From the NCBI GenBank assembly GCA_017405545.1, contig JAFRAF010000235.1, forward strand, positions 1-10,244: DNA of 10,244 nt. Reading direction: 5' to 3'. The notes beneath the pieces were generated by a model. It saw nothing but the letters and a program-made list of their open reading frames with translations, had not been told where the DNA came from and did not search any database. The stretch is from Oscillospiraceae bacterium. GTDB lineage: Bacteria > Bacillota > Clostridia > Oscillospirales > Oscillospiraceae. This document shows, piece after piece, positions 1 to 7,678 of the stretch (positions within the stretch are counted from its first letter, which is position 1; the number at the start of each line of letters is the position of its first letter). Both the position numbers and the translations under genes were made by a program.

Positions 1-22
1 CGTCGTTTCCGATCGCTGCCGC

Positions 23-58
23 AGTAATTGATATTGTACATAAATTATATAGTAATTG
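23..58. repeat. Short direct repeat AGTAATTG x2
   Basis: The octamer AGTAATTG occurs at 23-30 and again at 51-58, start to start 28 bp. The second copy lies next to the -10 box of the leftward promoter candidate. It could be a regulator site for the gene off the left edge, but AT-rich DNA gives such matches by chance. Confidence 0.25.
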
Positions 59-72
59 CACGGGATTTGCAA
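44..72 (-). promoter_or_regulatory. Candidate leftward sigma-A promoter for an off-window gene
   Basis: On the minus strand, TTGCAA (72-67) and TATAAT (49-44) are separated by 17 nt. That is 4/6 and 6/6 to the sigma-A consensus at ideal spacing. It would drive a gene beyond the left edge, divergent from the sensor phosphatase. No coding sequence is visible to confirm it. Confidence 0.35.
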
Positions 73-181
73 GGAAATTTGCCGCGGGGCTCGTGATAAT
101 CAATGCGCGGGGCAGGGTCGTTATTCTGCGGGTCCCCGCCGCCCTGCACGGGCACAGGTCCCGACTCTCCGCAATTAGTTG

Positions 182-210
182 TAGATTTTTTCCCGGCTTG
201 GAAGTATAAT
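182..210 (+). promoter_or_regulatory. Candidate promoter of the sensor phosphatase gene
   Basis: A perfect TATAAT lies at 205-210. The best -35 at 17-nt spacing, TAGATT (182-187), is poor at 3/6. Transcription would start near 217 and leave a leader of about 120 nt before the ATG at 338. The weak -35 would fit activator dependence, which is inference. Confidence 0.4.
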
Positions 211-216
211 AGGTGC

Positions 217-229
217 ATCCTCAAAGGAT
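217..229. promoter_or_regulatory. Small inverted repeat at the predicted transcription start
   Basis: ATCCT (217-221) and AGGAT (225-229) form a 5-bp inverted repeat with a 3-nt centre, just downstream of the -10 box at 205-210. The position suits a repressor operator, but the repeat is short and could be chance. Confidence 0.2.
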
Positions 230-337
230 AAGACGACTTTTACGAGACGGTGCGCGCTCTCAGATTCAGATATGCTCCGCCATGCGGCCGGAGGGGCGCG
301 ATCCCCGGAGCGGCCGAGCCGGTCAGGAGGAAAAACT

Positions 338-3300
338 ATGACAAAAGCACATAAGCTCCCGATAAAAGCGGGCATCCTGCTGTTCATGTGTACGGCGCTG
401 GCCCTTCTGCTGCTGACACAGAGGGCAGGCGCGGAGTCCAACAACGCCGTGGACCCCCTCGGGCACAGTGACAACTACTCCGCGGTGCTGTACAACAACA
501 CCAACGGTCTGCCCACCTCCGAGGCCAACGACATCGCCCAGACAAGCGAGGGCTTCATATGGATAGGCAGCTACAGCGGCCTTATCCGTTATGACGGCAG
601 CACCTTTGAGCGTATGGATTCCACCTCCGGGATCGCCAGCGTGGTGGCCCTGCTGGCGGACAGCCGGGACAGGCTCTGGATAGGCACTAACGACAACGGC
701 GTCGCCCTGATGGAGCGGGGCGAGCTACATATGTGGGGCCTGGACGACGGTCTTGGCGCTTCCAAAATATGCACCCTCGAGGAGGGCGAGGGCGGCGTCA
801 TATATGTGGGCACCACCTCCGGGATCGCCATGATATACCCGGATTTGAGCCTTGTGCCGCTGGACGACCCCAAGATAGCCGACGCCTACATGGAGCACAT
901 AGTCCGGGGAAGCGACGGCCTTCTCTACTGCACCACAAATGAGGACGACCTCTTCACCATACGCAACGGGGAGCTGGTGGACTACTCAAGCCACAGCGAC
1001 ACCAGGATAAAAGGCATCACATGCATCCTCCCCGACAGCAGCGCGCCGGGAAAGCTGTACATCGGCACCGAGGGTTCCGACTTCTATTACGGCGACCCCA
1101 AGGGCGATTTCGCGGAAATGGAACAGGTGGACATCTCGCCCCTGTTCACGGTTATCGACGCCCGGCAGATAGGGGACCAGGTCTGGATCTGCGCCAACAA
1201 CGGCATCGGAGTGCTGGACAGCGAGGGCTTCCACAACATGTCCGAGCTGCCCATGTACAACTCAGTCAACACGGTCATGGCGGATTACGAGGGCAACCTG
1301 TGGTTCACATCCTCCAGACAGGGCGTCATGAAGCTGGCATGGAACCGCTTCTCGGACATCTTCGCGCGTTTCAATGTGTCCGAGCGGGTGGTCAACTCCA
1401 CCTGCATGCATGACGGACAGCTCTTCATCGCCACGGACACGGGCCTTATGGTCCTGGACAATAACGGCCCCGTGTCATCCGTCCCCCTGACTTCGGCTGT
1501 GACCGCCTCCGGCGAAAAGCTGGATGAAAGCGACCTGATTGAGATGCTGGACGGGACCCGCATCCGCTCCGTCATCCGGGACAGCCGGGACCGGCTGTGG
1601 ATATCCACCTGGCGCGGCTGCGGTCTGCTCTGCTGTGACGGGGGCAGTGTGACCGCCTTTAACGAGGCGGACGGACTCCTTTCCGACCGTATCCGGGCCG
1701 TGTGCGAGGCTGCCGACGGGTCGATACTGGTGGCCCACACCGGCGGCGTGTGCGTTATAAAGGACGGTCGGGTGACCGCCGCCTGCGGCAAGGATGACGG
1801 CATCTCCAATCTGGAGATCCTGACCGTGGCCTCGGCTCCCAACGGGGACATACTTCTTGGCTCCAACGGCGACGGTATCTATGTCATCAATGAGGAGGGC
1901 ACCCGCTGCATAGGCCTTAAGGACGGCCTGTCCTCCGCCATTGTCATGCGTATAATCAAGGACCCGACCCGGGACGTCTTCTGGATAGTCACAAGCAACT
2001 CCATCGCATACATGAGCTCCGACTACAGTGTGACCACCATAAAGAAATTCCCCTATTCAAACAACTTTGATATGTACGAAAACAGCCAGGGCGACATGTG
2101 GATACTCAGCAGCAACGGCATATATGTGACCCCCTCCGAGGAGCTTCTTGCCAACGGTGAGATCAATCCCGTCCACTACGGCATGGCCAATGGCCTGCCC
2201 TGCATATCCACCAGCAATTCCTACAGCGAGCTGACGGCGGAGGGCGATCTCTACATCTCCGGCAACACGGGCGTCGCCAAGGTCAACATAGAAACGCCGC
2301 TGGAGGACGTGTCCGATATAAAGCAGTCCGTCCCATACATCGAGGCGGACGGTCAGCTGCTGTACCCCGGCAAGTCGGGGGGCTTTTCCGTCCCGGCCGG
2401 TACGCAGAAGCTGACGGTGTACCCCTATGTGTACAACTATTCCCTGACCGATCCCAGAGTGTCCTACCGCCTGGTGGGCTTTGACCGGGATTTCGTGACC
2501 GTCAGCCGCAGCGAGCTGGGCCCGGTGACCTACACGAACCTGTCCGGCGGGGCATACAGCTTTATGATGGAGCTGCAGGACGCCCTGGGCCGCGAGAGCA
2601 AGACCCTCTCCGTGCCCATAGTCAAGGAGAAGGCCCTGCACGAGCAGCCCTGGTTCTACGGCCTCATCGCTCTGGCCGCCGCACTGCTCCTGGCCGCGGG
2701 GATGCAGCTTTACATACTCCGCAAAATGCAGGCGCTTGAGAAAAAACAGCGCGAACAGGCGGAGCGCGAACGCATAGGCAACGAGCTGGACATGGCCACG
2801 CGCATACAGAGGAGCATGCTGCCCCACGAGTTCCCGCCTTTCCCCGACCGCAGGGAATTCGACGTCTACGCCTCCATGGACCCGGCCCGCGAGGTGGGCG
2901 GCGACTTCTATGACTTCTTCATGATAGATGAGGGCCACCTCTGTCTGGTGATCGCCGACGTGAGCGGCAAGGGCATCCCGGCGGCCCTGTTCATGATGGT
3001 GTCCAAGGCCATACTGCAGAGCTGCGCCATGCTGGGCCAGTCGGCGGCGGAGATATTGACAAAGACCAACGAGGGGCTCTGCTCCGGAAATCAGACCGAT
3101 ATGTTCGTCATTGTCTGGCTGGGTATCCTGGAGATATCCACCGGCAAGATCACGGCGGCCAACGCCGGGCACGAGTATCCCGTGCTGGCGCAGAACGGTT
3201 CGTTCTCCCTGTTCAGGGACAGGCACGGCTTTGTCATCGGCGGTATGGACGGGATGAAATACAGAGAGTATGAGATTCAGTTAAAGCCCGGCGACAGGCT

Positions 3301-3535
3301 CTTCCTCTATACGGACGGCGTGCCGGAGGCCACGGACGCCGACAATCGGATGTTCGGCGTCGAACGCATGCTGGAGGTGCTCAACGGCGATATGGAGGCC
3401 TCGCCCCGGGAGCTGCTGGGAAATGTCCGGAAAGCCGTCGACGATTTCGTGAACGGGGCGGAGCAGTTTGACGATCTGACCATGCTCTGCATCGAGTACA
3501 ACGGGCCCGGCGGGGATGAAACGGAGCATAAATGA
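338..3535 (+). CDS. Membrane sensor with two-component-regulator propeller and SpoIIE/PP2C phosphatase output
   Basis: The 1065-aa protein probably senses an extracellular ligand and dephosphorylates a serine-phosphorylated protein inside the cell, typically a STAS anti-anti-sigma factor. The start is the ATG at 338 because AGGAGG sits at 325-330, 7 nt upstream. The upstream in-frame ATG at 272 lacks such a site. Residues 1-32 look like a signal peptide, with cleavage after AGA. About 48-660 hold 14 propeller-type repeats of the form xxLWIGTxxGL, enough for two seven-bladed propellers. About 664-765 look like a Y_Y_Y domain. A membrane helix lies near 772-794, followed by a charged coiled-coil linker to about 825. 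The SpoIIE phosphatase carries EVGGDFYDFF (852-861), DVSGKG (from D874), TDGVPEA (D993) and FDDLT (D1045, D1046), so the metal-binding acidic residues appear intact. No STAS, anti-sigma or response-regulator gene is nearby. Ligand and target are unknown. Confidence 0.93.
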   Translation: MTKAHKLPIKAGILLFMCTALALLLLTQRAGAESNNAVDPLGHSDNYSAVLYNNTNGLPTSEANDIAQTSEGFIWIGSYSGLIRYDGSTFERMDSTSGIASVVALLADSRDRLWIGTNDNGVALMERGELHMWGLDDGLGASKICTLEEGEGGVIYVGTTSGIAMIYPDLSLVPLDDPKIADAYMEHIVRGSDGLLYCTTNEDDLFTIRNGELVDYSSHSDTRIKGITCILPDSSAPGKLYIGTEGSDFYYGDPKGDFAEMEQVDISPLFTVIDARQIGDQVWICANNGIGVLDSEGFHNMSELPMYNSVNTVMADYEGNLWFTSSRQGVMKLAWNRFSDIFARFNVSERVVNSTCMHDGQLFIATDTGLMVLDNNGPVSSVPLTSAVTASGEKLDESDLIEMLDGTRIRSVIRDSRDRLWISTWRGCGLLCCDGGSVTAFNEADGLLSDRIRAVCEAADGSILVAHTGGVCVIKDGRVTAACGKDDGISNLEILTVASAPNGDILLGSNGDGIYVINEEGTRCIGLKDGLSSAIVMRIIKDPTRDVFWIVTSNSIAYMSSDYSVTTIKKFPYSNNFDMYENSQGDMWILSSNGIYVTPSEELLANGEINPVHYGMANGLPCISTSNSYSELTAEGDLYISGNTGVAKVNIETPLEDVSDIKQSVPYIEADGQLLYPGKSGGFSVPAGTQKLTVYPYVYNYSLTDPRVSYRLVGFDRDFVTVSRSELGPVTYTNLSGGAYSFMMELQDALGRESKTLSVPIVKEKALHEQPWFYGLIALAAALLLAAGMQLYILRKMQALEKKQREQAERERIGNELDMATRIQRSMLPHEFPPFPDRREFDVYASMDPAREVGGDFYDFFMIDEGHLCLVIADVSGKGIPAALFMMVSKAILQSCAMLGQSAAEILTKTNEGLCSGNQTDMFVIVWLGILEISTGKITAANAGHEYPVLAQNGSFSLFRDRHGFVIGGMDGMKYREYEIQLKPGDRLFLYTDGVPEATDADNRMFGVERMLEVLNGDMEASPRELLGNVRKAVDDFVNGAEQFDDLTMLCIEYNGPGGDETEHK

Positions 3536-3574
3536 TACGCCGCAGGGCCGCCCGATGAATAGTCATAAAAAAAC

Positions 3575-3604
3575 AAAAAGCCCCGTCCGCGGACGGGGCT
3601 TTTT
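3575..3604. terminator. Bidirectional intrinsic terminator between convergent genes
   Basis: A perfect 30-bp palindrome with a GC-rich core (GCCCCGTCC...GGACGGGGC) flanked by A5 and T5. On the plus strand it ends in TTTTT, 40 bp after the phosphatase stop. On the minus strand it is followed by a longer T-rich run (complement of 3567-3579), 90 bp after the pcrA stop. It should end both convergent transcripts, and the T-tract is better on the pcrA side. Confidence 0.9.
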
Positions 3605-3693
3605 CGTCGGGAAAGACCGGCGTATTTGTTTTTTTCCTGTATCCGCCGCCGGCGCGGGGGACTTGATTTGCGGCTTCGGGCCCGGGAAAGCGG

Positions 3694-6066
3694 CTACTTC
3701 TTCTCCATGGCCGCGGCGGCGGCCATGTGCATGAGCCGCTTGGTCCCCACCCGCTCGAAGCTTATCTCCAAGAGGGCGTCGCCGCCCATGGGCGTGACCT
3801 TCTGCACCACGCCCTCGCCGAAGATGCGGTGCTGCACCACATCCCCCGGGGACAGCATTTTAAGGCTGCTCTTCGGCCCGGCCGGGGCCCTGGCAGTGTA
3901 CTTCTTTACCGCGGGGCGGGAATAGCCGTGTCCGCCGGGTACGGCGCTCACGAAGCTCCGGGACGGCCTCGCGGGACGCTCTATGTCCTCGGAGGGGATC
4001 TCCTCAATGAAGCGGGAGGCCATGCAGGGGGCCGTGCGGCCGTATATCATGCGCTTTTCCGCGTGGCTTATGATGAGATGCTCCTTCGCTCTGGTCATGG
4101 CCACATAGCAGAGCCTGCGCTCCTCCTCCATCTCCTCGGGCTCGCCTATGGCCCGGTTGCCGGGGAAGAGGCCGTCCTCCACGCCCACCATGAATACGGT
4201 GGGGAACTCCAGGCCCTTGGCCGAGTGTATGGTCATCATCACCACGCAGTCGTCATTCTCGTCCAGCTTGTCAGTGTCCATGTACAGGGCGGACTCGTCC
4301 AGAAAGCCCGCCAGATCCGGTTCCACCGTACTGCTTATGTAGTTCTGTATGTTGGTCTTAAGCTCCTGTACGTTCTGCAGCCGAGACTCGTGCTCCCGGC
4401 CGGACAGGGCCTTTGCAAAGCCGCTCTTGTCGCAGAGCTCGTCGTAGAACTCATCCAGCGGCATACAGCTCAGGCTCTCCCTGAGCTCGTCCACCAGATC
4501 GGTGAAAACACAGAGCTTTCCCGCGGACTTGCTCAGCTCCGGGTACTCCCGGCAACGGGAGATGACCTGATAGAGGCTGCTGCCCTCCCGGTCGGCCAGA
4601 GCCCGGGCAGTCTCTACGGTCCTGGTCCCTATGCCCCTGGGCGGGTTGTTTATTATGCGCATGAGCCGCAGGTCGTCGCTTTGATTGTTCAAAAAGCACA
4701 GCCAGGCCAGCATGTCCTTGACCTCGGCCCGGTCGAAAAAGCGCATGCCCCCCACGACCCGATAGGGTATGCCCATGCTGCGAAAGGCGTACTCGAACTG
4801 GTTGGACTGGGCGTTGGTCCGGTAGAGTACCGCGTAGTCCGAGTACCTCTTCCCGGCCAGCACCCCGGAGCGGATCGCGGCCCCCACGTAGCGGGCCTCC
4901 TCCGCCTCGTCCGCCGAGACGTGGAGAAGGAGCCTGTCCCCCTCGCCGGAGCTTGTCCAGAGCTTTTTGCCCTTGCGGCCCTGATTGTGCTGTATCACGG
5001 CGTTTGAGGCCGCCAGTATGTGGCCCGTGGAGCGGTAGTTCTGCTCCAGCCTTATGACTCTGGCCCCGGGCCAGCGCTTTTCAAAGTCCAGTATGTTGTC
5101 TATGGTCGCGCCCCGGAACTTGTATATGCTCTGGTCGTCGTCGCCCACCACGCAGAGATTGCCGCTCTCGCCGGCTATCAGAGCCGCGAAGCGCTCCTGC
5201 AGCTTGTTGGTGTCCTGATACTCGTCTATCAGCACGTACTTGAATCGCCTGCGGTAGTATGAAAGCACTTCCCCGGAGCTCTCCAGCAGCTCCACGGCGC
5301 GGAGCAGAAGGTCATCGAAGTCCAGGGCCTCCGCCTCCTTCAGGCGGTGTTCGTACTCCGTGTACAGCTCGCCCAGATGCTTCTTCCGCAGGTCATAGCC
5401 CATGGCCGCCTCGGCAGCGAACTCCCGGGGGCCAATACGCTCCTGTTTCGCCCGGCTTATGGCGCTGAGCACGGAGCGGGGAGGGAAGCTCTTTTCATCC
5501 ACGCCCCTGTCTTTGAGTATCCTCTTTATGGTGCCCAGACTGTCGTCCGTGTCGTATATGGTGAAGGAGCGGCTGTAGCCCAGGACCTCTATGTCCCGGC
5601 GAAGTATGCGCACGCAGGCGGAGTGGAAGGTCTGGGCCCAGACGTCCTCGGCCGCCTCGCCCAGCCGGTTTAAAAGCCGGGTTTTCAGCTCCGACGCCGC
5701 CTTGTTGGTAAAGGTTATGGCCATTATGCGCCAAGGGGCCACGGGCTCCAATGCGCAGAGACTGCGGGCTCTGTCCGCCCACTCGGGGCGCGGATCCTTC
5801 AAATAGCCCTCCAGAAACTCCAGATCGGCCTCCTCCGCCCACTCGGGCATGTCGTCTGAGTCGGAGGCCCGGCCGAATTCCATGAGGTTGGCAATGCGGT
5901 TTATGAGCACGGTGGTCTTGCCGCTGCCCGCCCCGGCCAGTATGAGGAGGGGGCCCTCGGTGGCCAGCACGCCCTCCAGCTGCATGTCGTTGAGATAAGA
6001 AAACTCACGGGCGATCACCGCTCTCCGGGCGTCCGCGAATCGTTTTTCAAGCTGCTGTGTATCCAT
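3694..6066 (-). CDS. pcrA: ATP-dependent DNA helicase PcrA/UvrD (SF1A)
   Basis: A 790-aa 3'-5' helicase acting in DNA repair, removal of recombinase from DNA, and transcription-coupled processes. All SF1A motifs are visible: Walker A GAGSGKTT (45-52), Ia ITFTNKAA (117-124), II DEYQDTN (281-287), III GDDDQSIYKFRGA (308-320), IV QNYRST (342-347), V TIHSAKGLEF (612-621) and VI YVAMTRAKE (654-662). The last ~50 residues (GDVVQHRIFGEGVV..., about 741-782) match the Tudor-like tail that in Bacillus PcrA contacts RNA polymerase. The protein is somewhat longer than classical PcrA, because an acidic segment of about 45 residues (63-110) sits between Walker A and motif Ia. The start ATG is 6066-6064 with AGAAAGGA at 6078-6071, inside the end of tadA. 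The tadA stop is 1 nt upstream, so translational coupling is likely. The gene ends before a shared terminator. Confidence 0.96.
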   Translation of the reverse strand: MDTQQLEKRFADARRAVIAREFSYLNDMQLEGVLATEGPLLILAGAGSGKTTVLINRIANLMEFGRASDSDDMPEWAEEADLEFLEGYLKDPRPEWADRARSLCALEPVAPWRIMAITFTNKAASELKTRLLNRLGEAAEDVWAQTFHSACVRILRRDIEVLGYSRSFTIYDTDDSLGTIKRILKDRGVDEKSFPPRSVLSAISRAKQERIGPREFAAEAAMGYDLRKKHLGELYTEYEHRLKEAEALDFDDLLLRAVELLESSGEVLSYYRRRFKYVLIDEYQDTNKLQERFAALIAGESGNLCVVGDDDQSIYKFRGATIDNILDFEKRWPGARVIRLEQNYRSTGHILAASNAVIQHNQGRKGKKLWTSSGEGDRLLLHVSADEAEEARYVGAAIRSGVLAGKRYSDYAVLYRTNAQSNQFEYAFRSMGIPYRVVGGMRFFDRAEVKDMLAWLCFLNNQSDDLRLMRIINNPPRGIGTRTVETARALADREGSSLYQVISRCREYPELSKSAGKLCVFTDLVDELRESLSCMPLDEFYDELCDKSGFAKALSGREHESRLQNVQELKTNIQNYISSTVEPDLAGFLDESALYMDTDKLDENDDCVVMMTIHSAKGLEFPTVFMVGVEDGLFPGNRAIGEPEEMEEERRLCYVAMTRAKEHLIISHAEKRMIYGRTAPCMASRFIEEIPSEDIERPARPSRSFVSAVPGGHGYSRPAVKKYTARAPAGPKSSLKMLSPGDVVQHRIFGEGVVQKVTPMGGDALLEISFERVGTKRLMHMAAAAAMEKK

Positions 6067-6067
6067 A

Positions 6068-6577
6068 TTATCCTTTCTCCCCGCCGGGCTCCATGCCCGC
6101 GCGGGAATGTATTGCGCTGTCAGCGCCCTTCTCCCTCAGTCCCGCGAAGAACTCCCTGAGCAGGGCGGAGCACTCACTTTCCAGCACAGCGCCGTATATC
6201 CTGGGGCTGTGCCCGTAGTTCTCCATGAACAGATTTATCACGCTGCCGGCGGAGCCGGTGACCGGATCCTTCGCCCCGTAGCAGAGCTCGGCTATCCTGG
6301 CGTTTATTATGGCCCCGGCGCACATGGGACAGGGCTCCAGCGTCACATAGAGGCGGCAGCTGCTGAGCCGCCAGTCGCTTAAGCTTTCACAGGCCATATG
6401 TATGGCCTCCAGCTCCGCGTGGGCCAGTGCGCTGCGGCTCTCCTCCCGGCGGTTCCTGCCCCGGCCGATTATCTCACCGTCCGGGCCCACCACCACGCAG
6501 CCCACGGGCACCTCTCCCGCCCGCATGGCCTCCGCCGCGAGCTCGAGGGCAGCGCGCATATATTTTTCATCCGGCAT
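6068..6577 (-). CDS. tadA: tRNA adenosine(34) deaminase TadA
   Basis: A 169-aa zinc-dependent deaminase that converts A34 to inosine in tRNA-Arg(ACG), so that one tRNA reads several Arg codons. The CDA-fold signature is complete: HAE (H53, A54, E55) and PCPMC (P82, C83, C86), with H53, C83 and C86 as zinc ligands and E55 as proton shuttle. VPVGCVVV and GRGRNRRE upstream are typical of the family. The chosen start is the ATG at 6577-6575, which has AGGAGG at 6591-6586, 8 nt upstream. A GTG at 6601 would add 8 residues but has no comparable site. The gene heads a probable two-gene operon with pcrA, whose start lies 1 nt beyond the tadA stop. A guanine/cytosine deaminase of the same fold is less likely given the N-terminal motifs. 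Confidence 0.95.
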   Translation of the reverse strand: MPDEKYMRAALELAAEAMRAGEVPVGCVVVGPDGEIIGRGRNRREESRSALAHAELEAIHMACESLSDWRLSSCRLYVTLEPCPMCAGAIINARIAELCYGAKDPVTGSAGSVINLFMENYGHSPRIYGAVLESECSALLREFFAGLREKGADSAIHSRAGMEPGGEKG

Positions 6578-6585
6578 ACGCTCAT

Positions 6586-6591
6586 CCTCCT
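6586..6591 (-). promoter_or_regulatory. Ribosome binding site fixing the tadA start
   Basis: AGGAGG on the minus strand, 8 nt before the ATG at 6577-6575. It lies inside the longer GTG-initiated reading frame from 6601 and argues for the shorter 169-aa product. Confidence 0.75.
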
Positions 6592-6601
6592 GTTCGGGCA
6601 C

Positions 6602-6694
6602 GGCGGACGGAATCCTTTTTCACGGGCCCTGAATATATGGGGCCCATGGGGTCAATAATCTTAGTGTGATTTCCGGCAAAAGGGGGCTTTATAC
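6602..6694. other. Divergent intergenic region between tadA and the CBS gene
   Basis: This short divergent region must hold promoters for both sides, but no convincing -35/-10 pair is visible. On the minus strand, TTGACC (6655-6650) and TATATT (6637-6632) are only 12 nt apart, too close. The segment 6624-6650 is dense in small palindromes (GGGCCC, ATGGGGCCCAT, CCCATGGG) that could fold or bind a protein. The plus-strand ribosome site AGGGGG lies at 6681-6686. Confidence 0.4.
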
Positions 6695-7120
6695 ATGCTT
6701 GTAAGCGAAATAATGTCAAAGGACGTGATGTGCATCTCTCCGGAGGAGTCCGTCGCCATGGCGGCGAAGATGCTGGCCCGCTCCGACCTGGGCGTACTGC
6801 CCGTATGCGCGCCCGGCGCGATGCTCCGGGGCATACTGACAGACAGGGACATAGTCCTGCGCTGCGTGGCCCCGGGGAGCGACCCGGAGTCGCTGACCGT
6901 GGGAGAGATAATGTCCGGGGTCACGGCCGCCGCGTCCCCGGCTGACGATGTGGAGAGGGCAGTCGGCCTCATGTCCGAAAGGCAGCTGCGCCGTCTGCCC
7001 GTGGTCAGCGAAGGTGAGGTCGTGGGCATTCTCTCCGTGGGCGACCTGGCCCGCCACGGCTTCGCCGCGGAGGCCTCGAAGGCCCTCGGGGCGATCTCAT
7101 CCCGGCTGCGCAGATTTTAA
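6695..7120 (+). CDS. Tandem CBS-domain protein
   Basis: A 141-aa soluble protein that consists almost wholly of two CBS motifs, about residues 1-60 (MLVSEIMSKDVMCISPEES through GILTDRDIVLRC) and 68-128 (TVGEIMSG through VVGILSVGDLARHG). Each has the usual pattern: V.EIM at the start, a helix, and (G/P)xLP/RLPV plus GI(L)(T/S).xD(I/L) at the end. Such Bateman modules bind adenosyl nucleotides (AMP, ATP, SAM) and act as regulatory domains. Standalone forms are common, and their targets are usually unknown. The start ATG has AGGGGG at 6681-6686, 8 nt upstream. The gene appears monocistronic: it diverges from tadA and converges on the deaminase gene with a 27-nt gap. No enzymatic domain is attached, so its partner cannot be inferred from the window. 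Confidence 0.9.
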   Translation: MLVSEIMSKDVMCISPEESVAMAAKMLARSDLGVLPVCAPGAMLRGILTDRDIVLRCVAPGSDPESLTVGEIMSGVTAAASPADDVERAVGLMSERQLRRLPVVSEGEVVGILSVGDLARHGFAAEASKALGAISSRLRRF

Positions 7121-7147
7121 GGGCTTCTTACGGTTGCGGGACAGGGG

Positions 7148-7630
7148 CTAATCCTCCATGTAGAGTGAGTCGTCCTGCTTTATCCACTCGTCCACGTCGC
7201 AGCTCACATACTCATTTTCGCCCACGCGGCATATGACCTTCACAATACCGGCGTTTATGATCAGGCGGCGGCACATGGAGCAGGGGGAGGCGTCGCTGAG
7301 CAGTTCCCCGGTCTTGGCGTTGCGCCCCGCCAGATACAGGGTCCCGCCTATGGCGTCCCGGCGGGCGGCGGAGATGATGGCGTTGGCCTCGGCATGGACG
7401 CTGCGGCAGAGCTCGTAGCGCTCGCCGCTGGGTATCTTCAGCTCGTCCCTCAGACAGCGGCCCAGATCGACACAGTTTTTCCGGCCTCTCGGCGCGCCGT
7501 TGTATCCGGTGGAAATGATCTCATCGCTGCGCACAATTATGGCGCCGTAACAGCGCCGAAGGCAGGTGGAGCGTCGGGACACGGCCTCCGCTATGTCCAG
7601 ATAGTAGTTTGTCTTGTCCATGCGCTGCAT
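7148..7630 (-). CDS. comEB: dCMP deaminase (ComEB-type, zinc-dependent)
   Basis: A 160-aa cytidine/deoxycytidylate deaminase that converts dCMP to dUMP, the precursor of dTMP. The zinc site is complete: HAEANAI (H79, E81) and PCSMC (C117, C120). GYNGAPRG at 42-49 is the segment that in dCMP deaminases helps hold the deoxynucleotide. The extra Cys-rich stretch at 53-59 resembles the insert that carries a structural zinc or effector contacts in phage and Gram-positive members. Enzymes of this family are often activated by dCTP and inhibited by dTTP. The ATG at 7630-7628 is chosen because GGGAGG lies at 7643-7638, 7 nt upstream. The gene is divergent from yfbR, another dNMP-consuming enzyme. The comEB name follows the Bacillus ortholog and does not imply competence. 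Confidence 0.92.
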   Translation of the reverse strand: MQRMDKTNYYLDIAEAVSRRSTCLRRCYGAIIVRSDEIISTGYNGAPRGRKNCVDLGRCLRDELKIPSGERYELCRSVHAEANAIISAARRDAIGGTLYLAGRNAKTGELLSDASPCSMCRRLIINAGIVKVICRVGENEYVSCDVDEWIKQDDSLYMED

Positions 7631-7669
7631 AGTAAGTCCTCCCTGAGTCGGCTTTTGTGATTTTTTGTG

Positions 7670-7675
7670 ATTATA
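7670..7675 (-). promoter_or_regulatory. Candidate -10 box for the dCMP deaminase gene
   Basis: A perfect TATAAT on the minus strand would start transcription near 7663, leaving a leader of about 33 nt before the ATG at 7630. No good -35 lies 16-18 nt upstream (best TACATG at 7698-7693), so the promoter may be weak or need an activator. Confidence 0.35.
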
Positions 7676-7678
7676 TAC

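Larger units (their letters stand above)
1..337. other. Gene-free leader / divergent promoter region
   Basis: I see no credible gene here. The first 70 bases are AT-rich and carry a plausible leftward promoter and a short direct repeat. Positions 81-170 are GC-rich and can form an imperfect hairpin: GCAGGG at 112-117 pairs with CCCTGC at 142-147, with an inner GCGG/CCGC pair at 127-139. It has no T-tract, so it is not an obvious terminator. Positions 180-337 hold a probable -10 box and the untranslated leader of the sensor phosphatase gene. The in-frame extension upstream of 338 lacks a good ribosome site and is treated as non-coding. Confidence 0.6.

Noticed and set aside
112..147. GC-rich imperfect hairpin as a terminator or riboswitch
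   Set aside because: It has no T-tract on either side and no recognisable riboswitch consensus. It lies upstream of the predicted transcription start of the first gene.
1285..1866. Minus-strand open frame (193 codons) inside the propeller region
   Set aside because: It is antisense to the propeller repeats and has a Ser/Arg-rich shadow composition with no ribosome site seen.
2057..3226. Minus-strand open frame (389 codons) opposite the phosphatase gene
   Set aside because: It is antisense to a clearly coding region with conserved SpoIIE motifs. The protein is low-complexity, rich in H, G and V, with no recognisable domain.
3575..3604. CRISPR or IS end from the palindrome
   Set aside because: There is a single copy with no spaced repeats and no transposase. 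Its T-tracts and position fit a terminator.
3727..5007. Long plus-strand open frame (426 codons) opposite pcrA
   Set aside because: It lies wholly antisense to a helicase with all motifs intact. It has no family-like features and is rich in H, G, L and V, as expected of an antisense frame in GC-rich DNA.
6578..6601. GTG start giving TadA 8 extra residues
   Set aside because: AGGAGG falls inside this stretch and is well placed for the ATG at 6577.
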